The position numbers and the translations under genes were made by a program. This document shows, in pieces, positions 26,588 through 37,182 of a stretch of DNA of 64,000 nt. The stretch is from UBA4285 sp050944355 (lineage in GTDB: Bacteria; Bacillota; Clostridia; Lachnospirales; Lachnospiraceae). The notes below the pieces were generated by a model. It searched no databases and was not told the origin of the DNA. It saw only the letters and a list, made by a program, of their open reading frames with translations. The DNA is taken from assembly GCA_050944355.1 (NCBI GenBank), contig JBMNQX010000005.1, positions 1 through 64,000 of the forward strand. The letters run 5' to 3'. The first letter of the stretch is position 1; the number at the start of each line of letters is the position of its first letter.

Positions 26588-27939
26588 GAAACAGCATATC
26601 CTTTCGACTTAATGCAGGAAACGACCTGACCGACGTACTTCGCACAGGTCTCCTTGTCAGATGCCTCAGCCATGACGCGGATGACCGGCTCCGTGCCGCT
26701 CGGGCGCACAAGAATCCGGCCGTCACTCCCAAGTGCCTGAGAAGCCGCTTCGACCGCGGCCCTGACGTCGGCGTCGTCCAGAACTTTCGTCTTGTCGGCC
26801 ACCCGGACATTTTCCAGAACCTGCGGATACATGGTGAATCCCTCGCACAACTGCGACAGCGTCTTTTTTTCGGCAATCATCATTTCCATCACCTTGAGCG
26901 CGGTCACAAGTCCGTCGCCGGTGGTCTCGTACTTGCTGAAGATGATATGGCCCGACTGTTCGCCGCCGACGCGGTAGCCGTGCTCGACCATGTCTTCGTA
27001 CACATATTTGTCACCGACTTTTGTCTTGTCGTACTCGATGCCGCAGGCGTCAAACGCCTTGTAGAGGCCGAAATTGCTCATGACGGTGGTGACGACCTTG
27101 TTGCCGTCGAGCTGTCCCTTTTTCTGCATGTAGCGGCCGGCGATATAGAGAATGTGGTCGCCGGTGACGACATTGCCGTGCTCGTCGACGGCCAGGCAGC
27201 GGTCCGCGTCGCCGTCGAACGCAAAGCCCGCGTCCAGATGCTCGCGTTTTACCAGATCCTGCAGGCTCTCGATATGCGTCGAGCCGCAGCCGCTGTTGAT
27301 GTTGAAGCCGTCCGGCTCCGCGTGGATCACATACGTCTTCGCGCCCAGCGCGTCGAAAATGTTCTTGGCCAGCTGCCAGGCCGACCCGTTCGCCGCGTCA
27401 AGGCCGATCCGGTATTTTCGGAACGAATAAATCCCCAGGCTGATCAGATATCCCATGTAGCGGTTCCGGCCGGCCACATAGTCGACAGTGCAGCCGATCT
27501 TTTCCCTCCTGGCAAATGGAATCTCGGCCATATCGCCGTCCAGGTACTTCTCCACGCCGTCCAGCACGTCCTCGCGCATCTTTTCGCCGTGTTCGTTGAT
27601 CAGCTTGATGCCATTGTCGTAATACGGATTGTGGCTCGCGGAGATCATGATTCCGCAATCAAAGTCGTCCGTGCGCGTCACATACGCGACGCTCGGCGTC
27701 GTCGTGACGTGCAGCAAATACGCGTCCGCGCCGGAAGCCACCAGCCCCGATACCAGCGAATACTCAAACATATAACTGCTGCGCCGGGTATCCTTGCCGA
27801 TGACGATCTTCGCCTTGCCGTCCGGATGATTTTTCCCGTAAAACCAGCCCAGATAGCGGCCGACTTTGTAGGCGTGTTCCACGTTCAGTTCCACGTTGGC
27901 TTCTCCGCGGAAGCCGTCTGTTCCGAAATATTTGCCCAT
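26584..27939 (-). CDS. glmM: Phosphoglucosamine mutase
   Basis: This 451-residue enzyme interconverts glucosamine 6-phosphate and 1-phosphate for UDP-GlcNAc synthesis. The opening GKYFGTDGFRGEANVE, the phosphoserine loop ISASHNPYYDNGIKL, the metal loop DGDADRCLAVD and the phosphate-binding RPSGTEPVIRVM are all intact, and the length is typical. It lies 16 nt after galE. Its product could receive glucosamine derived from the GlcNAc released by the nearby glycan operon, although glmM is a core gene. Confidence 0.97.
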   Translation of the reverse strand: MGKYFGTDGFRGEANVELNVEHAYKVGRYLGWFYGKNHPDGKAKIVIGKDTRRSSYMFEYSLVSGLVASGADAYLLHVTTTPSVAYVTRTDDFDCGIMISASHNPYYDNGIKLINEHGEKMREDVLDGVEKYLDGDMAEIPFARREKIGCTVDYVAGRNRYMGYLISLGIYSFRKYRIGLDAANGSAWQLAKNIFDALGAKTYVIHAEPDGFNINSGCGSTHIESLQDLVKREHLDAGFAFDGDADRCLAVDEHGNVVTGDHILYIAGRYMQKKGQLDGNKVVTTVMSNFGLYKAFDACGIEYDKTKVGDKYVYEDMVEHGYRVGGEQSGHIIFSKYETTGDGLVTALKVMEMMIAEKKTLSQLCEGFTMYPQVLENVRVADKTKVLDDADVRAAVEAASQALGSDGRILVRPSGTEPVIRVMAEASDKETCAKYVGQVVSCIKSKGYAVS

Positions 27940-27955
27940 ATATGTGTCTTCTTTC

Positions 27956-28966
27956 TCAATACCCGTTCGGGTTCATCTGCTGGAAGCGCCAGGAATCCTC
28001 ACACATCTGCTTCAGCGTCTTTTCCGCCTTCCAGCCCATTTCCTTCTCGGCCAGGCTCGCGTCGCAGTAGCACTCCGCGATATCGCCCGGTCTTCTGTCC
28101 GTGATGACGTACGGAATCTTCACGCCAGTCGCCGCCTCGAAGTTCTTCACGATGTCAAGAACAGAAGAGCCCTTGCCGGTTCCGAGATTGTAGATCTTGA
28201 GTCCCGGCTTCTCCAGGATCTTCTTCACCGCGCAGACGTGGCCCTTCGCAAGGTCTACGACATGTATGTAGTCGCGCACGCCTGTGCCGTCCGGCGTCGG
28301 ATAGTCATTGCCGAAAATATGAAGCTCCTTCAGCTTTCCGATGGCGACCTGCGTGATGTACGGCATCAGATTGTTCGGAATTCCGTTCGGATTCTCGCCG
28401 ATGAGGCCGGACTCATGGGCTCCGATCGGGTTGAAATAGCGGAGCAGAATGACGTTCCACTCCGGATCCGCCTTCTGAATATCGGTCAGGATCTGCTCCA
28501 GCATCCACTTGGTCCAGCCGTAGGGATTCGTGCAGGTTCCCTTCGGGCATTCCTCTGTGATCGGGACGAACGCCGGTGAGCCGTAGACCGTCGCCGAAGA
28601 CGAGAAAATGCAGTTCTTCACGCCGTGCCTGCGCATCACGTCAAAGAGCACGAGCGAACCGGATATGTTGTTCGTGTAGTACTCGATCGGCTTTCCGACC
28701 GACTCGCCGACAGCCTTGAGGCCGGCGAAATGAATGACGCAGTCGAACTTCCATTTGTCAAAGATGCCGTTCATCGCCTCGCGGTCCGCGATGTCCGCTT
28801 TCACGAACGGAACCGGCTTCCCGGTGATTTTTTCGACCCGCTTCAGCGACTCTTCGCTCGCGTTCACAAGATTGTCCACCACAACGACGTCATAGCCTGC
28901 CTGCTGCAGTTCCACGACCGTGTGGCTGCCGATGTAGCCGGCGCCGCCTGTAACCAGAATTCTCAT
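27956..28966 (-). CDS. galE: UDP-glucose 4-epimerase
   Basis: This 336-residue extended short-chain dehydrogenase interconverts UDP-galactose and UDP-glucose. It starts with the NAD-binding VTGGAGYIGSH and keeps the catalytic Ser/Tyr/Lys set (FSSSATVYG and NPYGWTK). C-terminal VRDYIHVVDLAKGH and the GTGKGSSVLD segment are typical. It could process galactose derived from GH112 after uridylyl transfer, but no galT or galK is seen here. Confidence 0.96.
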   Translation of the reverse strand: MRILVTGGAGYIGSHTVVELQQAGYDVVVVDNLVNASEESLKRVEKITGKPVPFVKADIADREAMNGIFDKWKFDCVIHFAGLKAVGESVGKPIEYYTNNISGSLVLFDVMRRHGVKNCIFSSSATVYGSPAFVPITEECPKGTCTNPYGWTKWMLEQILTDIQKADPEWNVILLRYFNPIGAHESGLIGENPNGIPNNLMPYITQVAIGKLKELHIFGNDYPTPDGTGVRDYIHVVDLAKGHVCAVKKILEKPGLKIYNLGTGKGSSVLDIVKNFEAATGVKIPYVITDRRPGDIAECYCDASLAEKEMGWKAEKTLKQMCEDSWRFQQMNPNGY

Positions 28967-28999
28967 GTTAACCTCTCCCGGAAATCGTTTCCGATTTCC

Positions 29000-30100
<1,101 letters not shown>

Positions 30101-30118
30101 TTTTCCTTCCTCCATACT

Positions 30119-31045
30119 TTACTCCTCGTCCGTATAATCAAACTTTCCGTCGTTCTTTTCCTCCAGAGCGCGGATCGCGTGATACGTGTACTCCGTGCAC
30201 GGAACCTGAATTCCGTGTTTTTTCGCCGTCCGAATCAGTGTCCCGGCGAACATTTCCACCTCGGTGTGCCGCTTTGCCCGGATGTCCTGCAGCGTCGAGA
30301 ACGCCGCCTTTTTGCGGTCGCGCCTCTTCCGCTCAAGCGGCGCGAGCTCAATTCCCTCAACCGCCGCAACCAGACGAACCTCTTCCTCCAGCGCCTTTGA
30401 CATCCACAGGACGTGCTCACTCTCATAGAACGCGCCCACGCCGACGTCCAGAATCGCCTGCGGGAGATTGAAACAGATATTGCGCATGTACTTGTCCCAG
30501 ATGTCATGCACAATCGTCCCTGACAAATGGTAATTCACCCCGGTGCCGTCAAAAATCCGCGCGGCCCGCTGCACCGCTTCTTCCGGTGCACCGTCCGGCA
30601 GCTTTCCGAAGAAAATGCCGTCCGTCCTCGCCGGGTCAAACGAGACGTTCTGTCCCGTGCGCTCCGACGCAATCCTCATGAACGAGCCAACCATGTGTTC
30701 TTTTCCAACCGCTTCTCCGATGATTTCCTCCGAGTCGATGCCGTTCATCGGACTCATGACGATCGTCTTGTCCTCCGTGATCGTCTTCACGGCCGGCAGG
30801 ATCCCGCGCAGCGCCCCGTACTTGACACACACGAGGACGAGATCCGTCCCGTGCTGTCTTTGTTCTTCCGGCGTCCTGACCGTCAGGCGGTACTGACGGC
30901 CGTTGATTGTGAGCCCTTCATTCTCCAGCTTTTTCTTTCTGTCACCTTCCGCGATGACCGAAAGATCAATGTTCTCTCTGTCATACATGCCCCAGATATA
31001 ATATGCGCCGATCGCCCCGGCGCCGATGACGGAAACATTTGTCAT
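30119..31045 (-). CDS. Ketopantoate reductase-family protein
   Basis: This 308-residue NADPH-dependent reductase has an N-terminal Rossmann loop (VIGAGAIGAYYIWGM), the central MNGIDSEEIIG segment and a C-terminal helical domain with NICFNLPQAI and RAKRHTEVEMFAGTLI. The family reduces 2-dehydropantoate to pantoate for coenzyme A synthesis, but paralogues act on other 2-oxoacids. No panB, panC or panD is nearby, so the call to PanE itself is uncertain. The gene starts 3 nt after the DUF624 gene. Confidence 0.82.
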   Translation of the reverse strand: MTNVSVIGAGAIGAYYIWGMYDRENIDLSVIAEGDRKKKLENEGLTINGRQYRLTVRTPEEQRQHGTDLVLVCVKYGALRGILPAVKTITEDKTIVMSPMNGIDSEEIIGEAVGKEHMVGSFMRIASERTGQNVSFDPARTDGIFFGKLPDGAPEEAVQRAARIFDGTGVNYHLSGTIVHDIWDKYMRNICFNLPQAILDVGVGAFYESEHVLWMSKALEEEVRLVAAVEGIELAPLERKRRDRKKAAFSTLQDIRAKRHTEVEMFAGTLIRTAKKHGIQVPCTEYTYHAIRALEEKNDGKFDYTDEE

Positions 31046-31048
31046 GAA

Positions 31049-31669
31049 TCAGTGTCCTCCCTCCTCATGTTTATTCTTCTCCGCGATGAGTGCCGCGAAA
31101 ATCGGCGCGTCTATGTAGGAGGTCGCGTAAAGCCAGAGCGGCAGCAGAGGCAGAAGAATCCACCAGACGGTGTTCTGCGCCAGCATGAGAGCCAGCAGCA
31201 GTCCTGTCGTCATTATAATCGTAGACGTCAAAAAATGGAATGCCGTGGACACAGCGATTCGCAGCGTATCGATGACGGTGTTGTCGAAGCGGCTTAGAAG
31301 CGGGAAAACATAAACCGCCGAGGCCGCGATCAGCACATAGACCAGGAGAACCAGGATATAGGGGACACTGTAGCCGCCGTTCTCATACATGTTCTGCAGC
31401 GCGAAGAGCAGCAGGCCGCACGGCACGAAAACGATCAGGCCCAGGACAATCCCCTGTTTCAGGTTCTGGCGGAAAGAATGCCAGAAGCCCTGCCAGATCT
31501 TGTATTCGCTGCCCTCGACAGCCTTCAGAGCCACATAGTACCCGGCGGTGATTGCCGGCCCGGCCGTGATGACCGGTACACTGAACAACAGGACAAGTCC
31601 GGTCAGCGCCAGAAACGTCATGACCAGGCTCATACCCCTGACAAATGAATTTTTTCCGGTATTTTTCAT
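31049..31669 (-). CDS. DUF624 (YesL-like) membrane protein
   Basis: This 206-residue membrane protein has about five hydrophobic segments and matches the DUF624/YesL family: the NSFVRGMSLVMTFLALTGL start, VPVITAGPAITAGYY, and the NLKQGIVLGLIV region. In Bacillus subtilis yesL is in the rhamnogalacturonan yes locus; here it lies directly downstream of the GH106-like gene, so it may belong to that locus and share a transcript with panE and trpS by read-through. The ATG at 31669 has a weak site. The molecular function of the family is unknown. Confidence 0.8.
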   Translation of the reverse strand: MKNTGKNSFVRGMSLVMTFLALTGLVLLFSVPVITAGPAITAGYYVALKAVEGSEYKIWQGFWHSFRQNLKQGIVLGLIVFVPCGLLLFALQNMYENGGYSVPYILVLLVYVLIAASAVYVFPLLSRFDNTVIDTLRIAVSTAFHFLTSTIIMTTGLLLALMLAQNTVWWILLPLLPLWLYATSYIDAPIFAALIAEKNKHEEGGH

Positions 31670-31685
31670 ATGTACCAACCCAAAC

Positions 31686-31717
31686 GGCGGCCTGTCTCCT
31701 GACGGAAACAGGCCGCC
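31686..31717 (-). terminator. Stem-loop between the rhamnogalacturonan locus and the DUF624 gene
   Basis: GGCGGCCTGT pairs with ACAGGCCGCC around a 12-nt loop. The minus-strand tail is GTTTGGG, a weak T-run, so it may only partly stop transcription from the locus or may stabilise the mRNA end. Confidence 0.55.
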
Positions 31718-31756
31718 GGCCTTTAATTCAGAGTAGTCTTCAGTATACCATACGAT

Positions 31757-34036
31757 TCAAAGGAGTGCACTTCCGTCACCGTTGTCAACGCCCAGCCCGA
31801 ACGGCACCTTGTACGGCGTGTAGAGCCCCGAGGCATTTCCCGTCACGACGAGTTTCAGTTCGTGCGCCTGCGCGCTGTCAAGACACTCCGCGTCAAACAC
31901 GTGCGGATTCCAGAACGAAACGCCGAGAAACCTTCCGTCCGCGTACAGTTCGCACATTTCCTCGGCCGTGAGCCGGAAGCGCGCACCGGCCGCCTCACCC
32001 GGCGCGAGATGAAGCGCATACACCTTTTTGTTTTCCTTCTCTTCCTCCGGCACCTGCCTGAACCGCCCCGTCCAGTCAGGAAGCGCTTCCGGATCCGGGC
32101 ACTCCCGCACCGCAAGCCCGGCGTCCCTCTCCGCCGCCGGCATGAGCAGCAACGTGCTGTCGGGCGGCAGAACAACGTGACAGCTAAGTCCCGGGATGGC
32201 CTCCGGCGCATCCGGGCCGACATGCGCGGCCGGATCGTCCTCAGATGAATAGAGACACCTGTCGGCGGGCAGATTCCACACCTCGCCGCTAAAGAGATCC
32301 GCTGCCGCGACAGACGTTTCCCCGGATTCGGCCGGCAGTTTCAGCCCAGTGCGGATTGTCTCTTTTCCTTCATTTGAGAGCAGAATACATTTCTGCCCTT
32401 CTTTATAGAGAAGCACGGCCCGCAGGTCCGGCTGTTCCGTTTCCGTCATCACCGCGCGCCAGAGCGGCTGCCGCTTCGAAGCGTCCAGGACATCCTGCGC
32501 GCGCGTGTACACCGGAAGCGGAGAGAGCTTCACGTCTTCCGCCTCTTTGTGCAGCAGATCAAACGGGTCAAACAGCGCGTCATACGTCTGACTGCCAATA
32601 ATCAGCCTTCCGTTCTCCATGCGCGCGCGGTCAGACAGCTGAACCGGCAGATAGTTAAATCCGATCTGCCCACGGTAGAGCGCCCTGACCTCATCGCACG
32701 GCACCTCATTGTTGCCGGCGAGAACGGCTATGCGCGCCCCGCTTGTATTTCCCGTATTCAGCCAGGAAAGCCTCCTGAAATACGCGGCAAATATCCTGTA
32801 GTGCGGCCACCATATATTGTTCGGTCCGACATCCGGCGGACGCTCGCCGCTGCGCTTTCCGTCCGCGCCGTCTCTCACGGAATAAAAGAACGCATGCGGA
32901 CAAAACAGGCTGCATCCTCTTGCGCCGAGCCAGTCGGTGTACCATTTGATGTCCTCCGCGGTCATATACCACGGCCACCCGTTGCGGAAGCAGACTCCAA
33001 AACACTCGTTGATATTTCTCTTCCGTCCCAGCGCGCGGGCAATATCGGCGGCAAGCTTTGCCTGGACGCTGTCCATGCCGTCCAGAGCGCCTTCTTTCGG
33101 TCTGATGCGGCGCTGGATCAGATCCTGCCCCGGATACTGAAAATAGAACTCCTCTTCGACGTCATCCGACTCGGCGGGGTGGCCCATCAGCGCGATTCCG
33201 TGGTTCTCGCACCACTCGGAAATCGGGCGGTAAAACGTCTCCCGCAGCCTTCGCTTGATGAGTCTTTTGTACAGCCTGGTCGTAGCGTTTTCCTCACCGG
33301 TAAACAGTCCCGCAAGATTCGCGAGGTTCCCGCCGCCAGCCTGGATTTCCCGCCCGAGTCCTTCGGCCCAGGGCCGGAAATTTTCCGCACCCCGCCCGAC
33401 AGGCGACGGTTCGTCCGTGAAAAAGGCAAAAACCGTGTTCCCGAAATACGGCTTCAGCTCCTTATAGTAGCGGTCATGCGTCAGGCGGATAAAGGCGGCC
33501 ACGGCGTCCGGATTCAGCAGATCCGCGGCCGGCGGCGGATTTTCGCCGTCGTCCTCGCCAAAGTGGATTCCCCGGATCGTCCCGCCCGTAAAGGTGTAAA
33601 GCAGACATTTGCCATCGGGGAGGAGCGCGATCGTCTCATCCGGCCGGCGTCCGTCGGTGCGCCGCGTGTCCGCCGGTCTGTCTGCGAGGCAGAGGCCCCT
33701 GGCGGCCCAGTCCGGATTTTCCGCCACGACGGCGCCGTGCGCGGAGCCGGACGGGTACATGCCCTCGTCGTACAGGCAGATCCGCATGCCCAGTTCGTCC
33801 GCGGTTTTCACGATGAAGCGCACCGCGTCAAAAAATTTGTCCGTCAGATAAGGGATGTCCTTCGGAATGCCGATCCGCGGGTGCAGCACAAAAGCGCTGA
33901 TGCCCTTGTCTTTCATGTCCGCGAGTTCTTCTCGTATTTTCCCCGGATCCGGCGCGTCGTTGAAAAACCAGAACGGCACGGCCGAATACTCGTCTCCCGG
34001 ATTCATCAGACTCCTGATAAATGTTTCCTGTCCCAT
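31757..34036 (-). CDS. GH106-like putative alpha-L-rhamnosidase
   Basis: This 759-residue cytoplasmic protein starts with a TIM-barrel opening seen in GH106-like hydrolases: YSAVPFWFFNDAP, a DMKDKGISAFVLHPR strand and ADELGMRICLYDEGMYPSG. Later FFTDEPSPVGRG and ALMGHPAE carry conserved acids and His. The C-terminal about 150 residues look like a jelly-roll sandwich (YADGRFLGVSFWNPH). It is the last gene of the rhamnogalacturonan locus, and removal of rhamnose or an unsaturated residue is the natural guess. The family assignment is by eye and the exact activity is open. The start is the ATG after GAGG; a GTG two codons earlier is possible. Confidence 0.68.
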   Translation of the reverse strand: MGQETFIRSLMNPGDEYSAVPFWFFNDAPDPGKIREELADMKDKGISAFVLHPRIGIPKDIPYLTDKFFDAVRFIVKTADELGMRICLYDEGMYPSGSAHGAVVAENPDWAARGLCLADRPADTRRTDGRRPDETIALLPDGKCLLYTFTGGTIRGIHFGEDDGENPPPAADLLNPDAVAAFIRLTHDRYYKELKPYFGNTVFAFFTDEPSPVGRGAENFRPWAEGLGREIQAGGGNLANLAGLFTGEENATTRLYKRLIKRRLRETFYRPISEWCENHGIALMGHPAESDDVEEEFYFQYPGQDLIQRRIRPKEGALDGMDSVQAKLAADIARALGRKRNINECFGVCFRNGWPWYMTAEDIKWYTDWLGARGCSLFCPHAFFYSVRDGADGKRSGERPPDVGPNNIWWPHYRIFAAYFRRLSWLNTGNTSGARIAVLAGNNEVPCDEVRALYRGQIGFNYLPVQLSDRARMENGRLIIGSQTYDALFDPFDLLHKEAEDVKLSPLPVYTRAQDVLDASKRQPLWRAVMTETEQPDLRAVLLYKEGQKCILLSNEGKETIRTGLKLPAESGETSVAAADLFSGEVWNLPADRCLYSSEDDPAAHVGPDAPEAIPGLSCHVVLPPDSTLLLMPAAERDAGLAVRECPDPEALPDWTGRFRQVPEEEKENKKVYALHLAPGEAAGARFRLTAEEMCELYADGRFLGVSFWNPHVFDAECLDSAQAHELKLVVTGNASGLYTPYKVPFGLGVDNGDGSALL

Positions 34037-34048
34037 GTGCACCTCGTT

Positions 34049-34921
34049 TCAGTCAAGCGGTGTGATTTCTCCCGGTCTGCACTCGATCATCGTGTCATCG
34101 TTCACGGAAAGCCAGACGGACTCGGCCGACGGATTGTACGCAAAGTCGCCGTTCACGCCGACTTCCAGCAGCCGCACCGCGCGCATGTAGTCGACGATCT
34201 GAATGTTCGTCGCGTACCAGATGTCGTCCCGGCGTCCCGCTTTGCGGCAGAAATCCTCGATGACGTTCCAGTTGTTGTTCGTGTCAAACTCGTAGCTGTG
34301 GCCCCAGAGATAGAAAATGTACGTGTACTGCTTCTTGTAGAGTTTCACGAAATCCTCCGTCAGCTTCGGCAGCTCCGGGTCCGTGTGATGCGCGGTCGGA
34401 TTCCAGAGCAGAAAGTCGAGCGGCATCTTGAAGCTGTGGCTCGCGATGGTCGTGCGGCCGTACGCGATACCGCAGGACTTCAGGACCGACGAAATCCGCT
34501 CGTCAAACGAGCCGTTCGGATACGCGAGACCGCGGACCGGATACCCCATGACCTTTTCCAGAATCCGGCGGTCTTCGATCACCTGCTGCACGATCATCTC
34601 GTTCGGGCAGCGCTCGATCGTCGGGTGCTGCGCCGTGTGGCAGGCGACCTCATGCCCTCTGTACAGTTCCCGGAACTCATCAAACGGGATGCGCCCGTCC
34701 TGCGTCAGAGCGCTGTTGATGTTAAATGTCGCTTTGATTCCGTACTCATTGAACAGTTCGACGAGTCTTCTGTCCTGCGGTCTGCCGTCGTCATAGCTCG
34801 CGGTCAGTACCTTGTGCTTTCCTCCGGGAAAGCAATAGTAGATGACCTTTAGCGGCGAGCGGTCAGATCTCTCAATTTCCTGCGTCTTCTGATTGAACAC
34901 CATGAAATCCTGTTTTGTCAT
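34049..34921 (-). CDS. Polysaccharide deacetylase (NodB/CE4-like), cytoplasmic
   Basis: This 290-residue protein has a NodB-type fold: the TASYDDGRPQD strand with the Asp pair, the metal-binding HTAQHP (H-x3-H), and the AYPNGSFDERISS segment. The later FYLWGHSYEFD could supply the second His. There is no signal peptide. Its ATG overlaps the stop of the PL11 gene (ATGA), showing coupling. In this setting it may remove acetyl groups from imported rhamnogalacturonan oligosaccharides, complementing the SGNH acetylesterase. Canonical CE4 enzymes act on GlcNAc polymers, so the target is uncertain. Confidence 0.8.
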   Translation of the reverse strand: MTKQDFMVFNQKTQEIERSDRSPLKVIYYCFPGGKHKVLTASYDDGRPQDRRLVELFNEYGIKATFNINSALTQDGRIPFDEFRELYRGHEVACHTAQHPTIERCPNEMIVQQVIEDRRILEKVMGYPVRGLAYPNGSFDERISSVLKSCGIAYGRTTIASHSFKMPLDFLLWNPTAHHTDPELPKLTEDFVKLYKKQYTYIFYLWGHSYEFDTNNNWNVIEDFCRKAGRRDDIWYATNIQIVDYMRAVRLLEVGVNGDFAYNPSAESVWLSVNDDTMIECRPGEITPLD

Positions 34922-37167
34922 TTCTCATCCTCCTGCGCGCCGGCCGGCTCCTTTGTATCGAGCGGTATCCTGCTGAAATCGCAGTCGTGCGCGTAATAGT
35001 AGCTCGTGTAGTTTGTCTGATTGTATACGTTGTTCTGCCACGCAATGCCGACGCGGTACATCGCGTCGTCCATCGGCGTGTACAGTTCAAAATCCGTGAG
35101 ATCCGTGTTCATGTAGATGCGGAAAGCCGAGCTGTCCGCGAGCCGCAGCACTATCTCTTCGCGGAAATCCCCGAACAGATCCGCCACGAGACACGGATTG
35201 CCTTTCGTGTAATTGTTGGTCAGCGTTCCTTCCGGATCGAGCATCACGCCGTGCACGGGATCCGAAATCACGCCGCGCCGGTCCTTCATGTCCATCCAGT
35301 CTGACGCGCCGATGAGCTGCGTGCTCAGATCGCCCGCCCAGCGGATCGCCTGATCGGTTGACGGGAACGGAATATCGCGCTTCACGCCGCGGCAGCTGTA
35401 CACCGTGCCGCCGCACCAGCACTCGAGTCCCGGCTCCGACGGGTCGATGTCGCCGACCATGCAGCGGTCCATGTCCTTTTCACAGTATACGCCAAACGGC
35501 GTCCCGTCGGCGCGCCGAATTACTTCGCCGGTCGCGGCGTCGCGCAGCGCATAACCGTACGGCGCATTCTTGCCCGCCTCAAACACGTTGAAAATCTGAA
35601 AACCGGGGCGGTCCGGGTCGATGTGCGCGACATGCATGGAATCGCCGTGCCCGAATTTCGCCCCGGTTCCGTCCGGCAGCCGGCCCCAGCTGCTGTAGAG
35701 CAGACTTCCGTCGTGGTCGATGCAGGCGGCCCCGTAGATGATCTCCTGTTTTCCGTCGCCGTCCACGTCCGCCACCGAAAGACTGTGGTCGCCCTGCCCG
35801 GCGAGACTTCCGTACACCGGATCTTCGCCTCTGCCGCTGTGCGGCGAGTCACGGAACGGATTTGTCATGGGTACAAAGCCGGAGTCCACTTTCCAGGTCT
35901 GCCGGAAATGTCCGTCGAAGAAGTCGTAGGCCGCCAGTGTCGTGCGGGTGTAGTACCCGCGGCACACGATGAGATACGGCCGCTTCCCGTCAAGATACGC
36001 CACGCCCGCCTGAAAACGGTCCACGCGGTTGCAGGGCTCGATGCGCGGCATCGCGTAGTCGCCCCAGCGCAGTCCGTCGTCGACGCGCGGAAACGGATAG
36101 GGAATCGTCTGCAGCTCGCGCCCGTCGCCCGCGAACATACTCAGGTATTCCGGGCCCCGGAAAATGAATCCGTCAAATTTCCGCAGTTCATTTCTCTGGC
36201 TGCGCTGCGGAGCGTAGACATCGAGAAAATAGTCAGCGAGCGCCCCGGCGTCCGTTTCCGAGAGCGGATAGGAATATTTCACCGGAATGCCGAAGCACTC
36301 CTCCAGTGTCTTCGGCCACCGCCCTGCCGCCACATCCGGCTGAGACTCCCAGCCCATGAACATCTGAATCAGATGTTCCCGGTACTCGGAAGCACTCGCG
36401 GCGTAGTGATCGTGATCGGTGACGCCGCGCTCCCTGTCTTCCGCCGGAATCGTGACAAATGTCTCGCCTGCCAAGCTCCCGTCCGGCGCGAAGCGCGTCA
36501 TTTTTGTCCCGGGCGCCGTGACGAGGGCCATCTCGGCCTTGCCGTCGCCGTCAAAATCATAGACCATGAACTGGGTGTAATGGGCGCCGGACCGGATGTT
36601 CGGTCCCATGTCAAGACGCCACAAAAGCTGTCCGGAAAGCGTGTAGCAGTCCAGATACGTCGGCCCCGTCCAGCCTTTCTGGGATACGTCTTTTGCGTTG
36701 CTTGGATACCACTTCACGATGTACTCGTACTCGCCGTCGCCGTTCACATCGCCCACGCTCATGTCGTTGAGACTGTACGTATAGCGCTCGCCGGCCGGAG
36801 TCACTCCGTCCGCCGGCTTTTTCACCGGCACATCGATATAATTTTTCCCGCTCTGCCAGACTCTCACCGGAGCGCACAGACCGTCCGCCCGGAATTTCTT
36901 TTTTCCTTCCGGGCTGCCCGGTCCGTCTTCCCTCACCGGCGCCACCTGATAGCTGTCCGCTTCTCTCCCCTCACGGTCCAGGAAATTCGTCGTGTGGCGC
37001 ACGAGCGCGATCTTTTTTCCGTTTCTGTACACGGCAAAGGAAGGACCCGTGAGGCCTTTGGCCCCGTACCCGTCCGCTTCCCGCTTAAACAGCCGCCACG
37101 AAAGGAAAATGCCCTCTCCCGTTTTCACCGCCGTAAGCCCGCGGTTCATGTCTTCTCTCTGTTCCAT
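34918..37167 (-). CDS. PL11 rhamnogalacturonan lyase (YesW/YesX-like), cytoplasmic
   Basis: This 749-residue lyase cleaves the rhamnose-galacturonate backbone of rhamnogalacturonan I by beta-elimination. It has the PL11 beta-propeller with repeated calcium-binding motifs of the form DxDGDG or DVNGDGEYEY (near residues 140-150, 200-215 and 460-470). The N-terminal domain (GLTAVKTGEGIFLSWR) and the C-terminal QNNVYNQTNYTSYYYAHD are characteristic. No signal peptide is seen, unlike Bacillus YesW. A GGGGCGGAAG site precedes the ATG. Confidence 0.92.
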   Translation of the reverse strand: MEQREDMNRGLTAVKTGEGIFLSWRLFKREADGYGAKGLTGPSFAVYRNGKKIALVRHTTNFLDREGREADSYQVAPVREDGPGSPEGKKKFRADGLCAPVRVWQSGKNYIDVPVKKPADGVTPAGERYTYSLNDMSVGDVNGDGEYEYIVKWYPSNAKDVSQKGWTGPTYLDCYTLSGQLLWRLDMGPNIRSGAHYTQFMVYDFDGDGKAEMALVTAPGTKMTRFAPDGSLAGETFVTIPAEDRERGVTDHDHYAASASEYREHLIQMFMGWESQPDVAAGRWPKTLEECFGIPVKYSYPLSETDAGALADYFLDVYAPQRSQRNELRKFDGFIFRGPEYLSMFAGDGRELQTIPYPFPRVDDGLRWGDYAMPRIEPCNRVDRFQAGVAYLDGKRPYLIVCRGYYTRTTLAAYDFFDGHFRQTWKVDSGFVPMTNPFRDSPHSGRGEDPVYGSLAGQGDHSLSVADVDGDGKQEIIYGAACIDHDGSLLYSSWGRLPDGTGAKFGHGDSMHVAHIDPDRPGFQIFNVFEAGKNAPYGYALRDAATGEVIRRADGTPFGVYCEKDMDRCMVGDIDPSEPGLECWCGGTVYSCRGVKRDIPFPSTDQAIRWAGDLSTQLIGASDWMDMKDRRGVISDPVHGVMLDPEGTLTNNYTKGNPCLVADLFGDFREEIVLRLADSSAFRIYMNTDLTDFELYTPMDDAMYRVGIAWQNNVYNQTNYTSYYYAHDCDFSRIPLDTKEPAGAQEDEK

Positions 37168-37182
37168 CTTCCGCCCCTTTTC

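Noticed and set aside
32549..34852. 767-codon plus-strand frame
   Set aside because: It covers GH106-like and deacetylase genes in antisense; both of those have motifs, coupling and ribosome binding sites, and this one has none.
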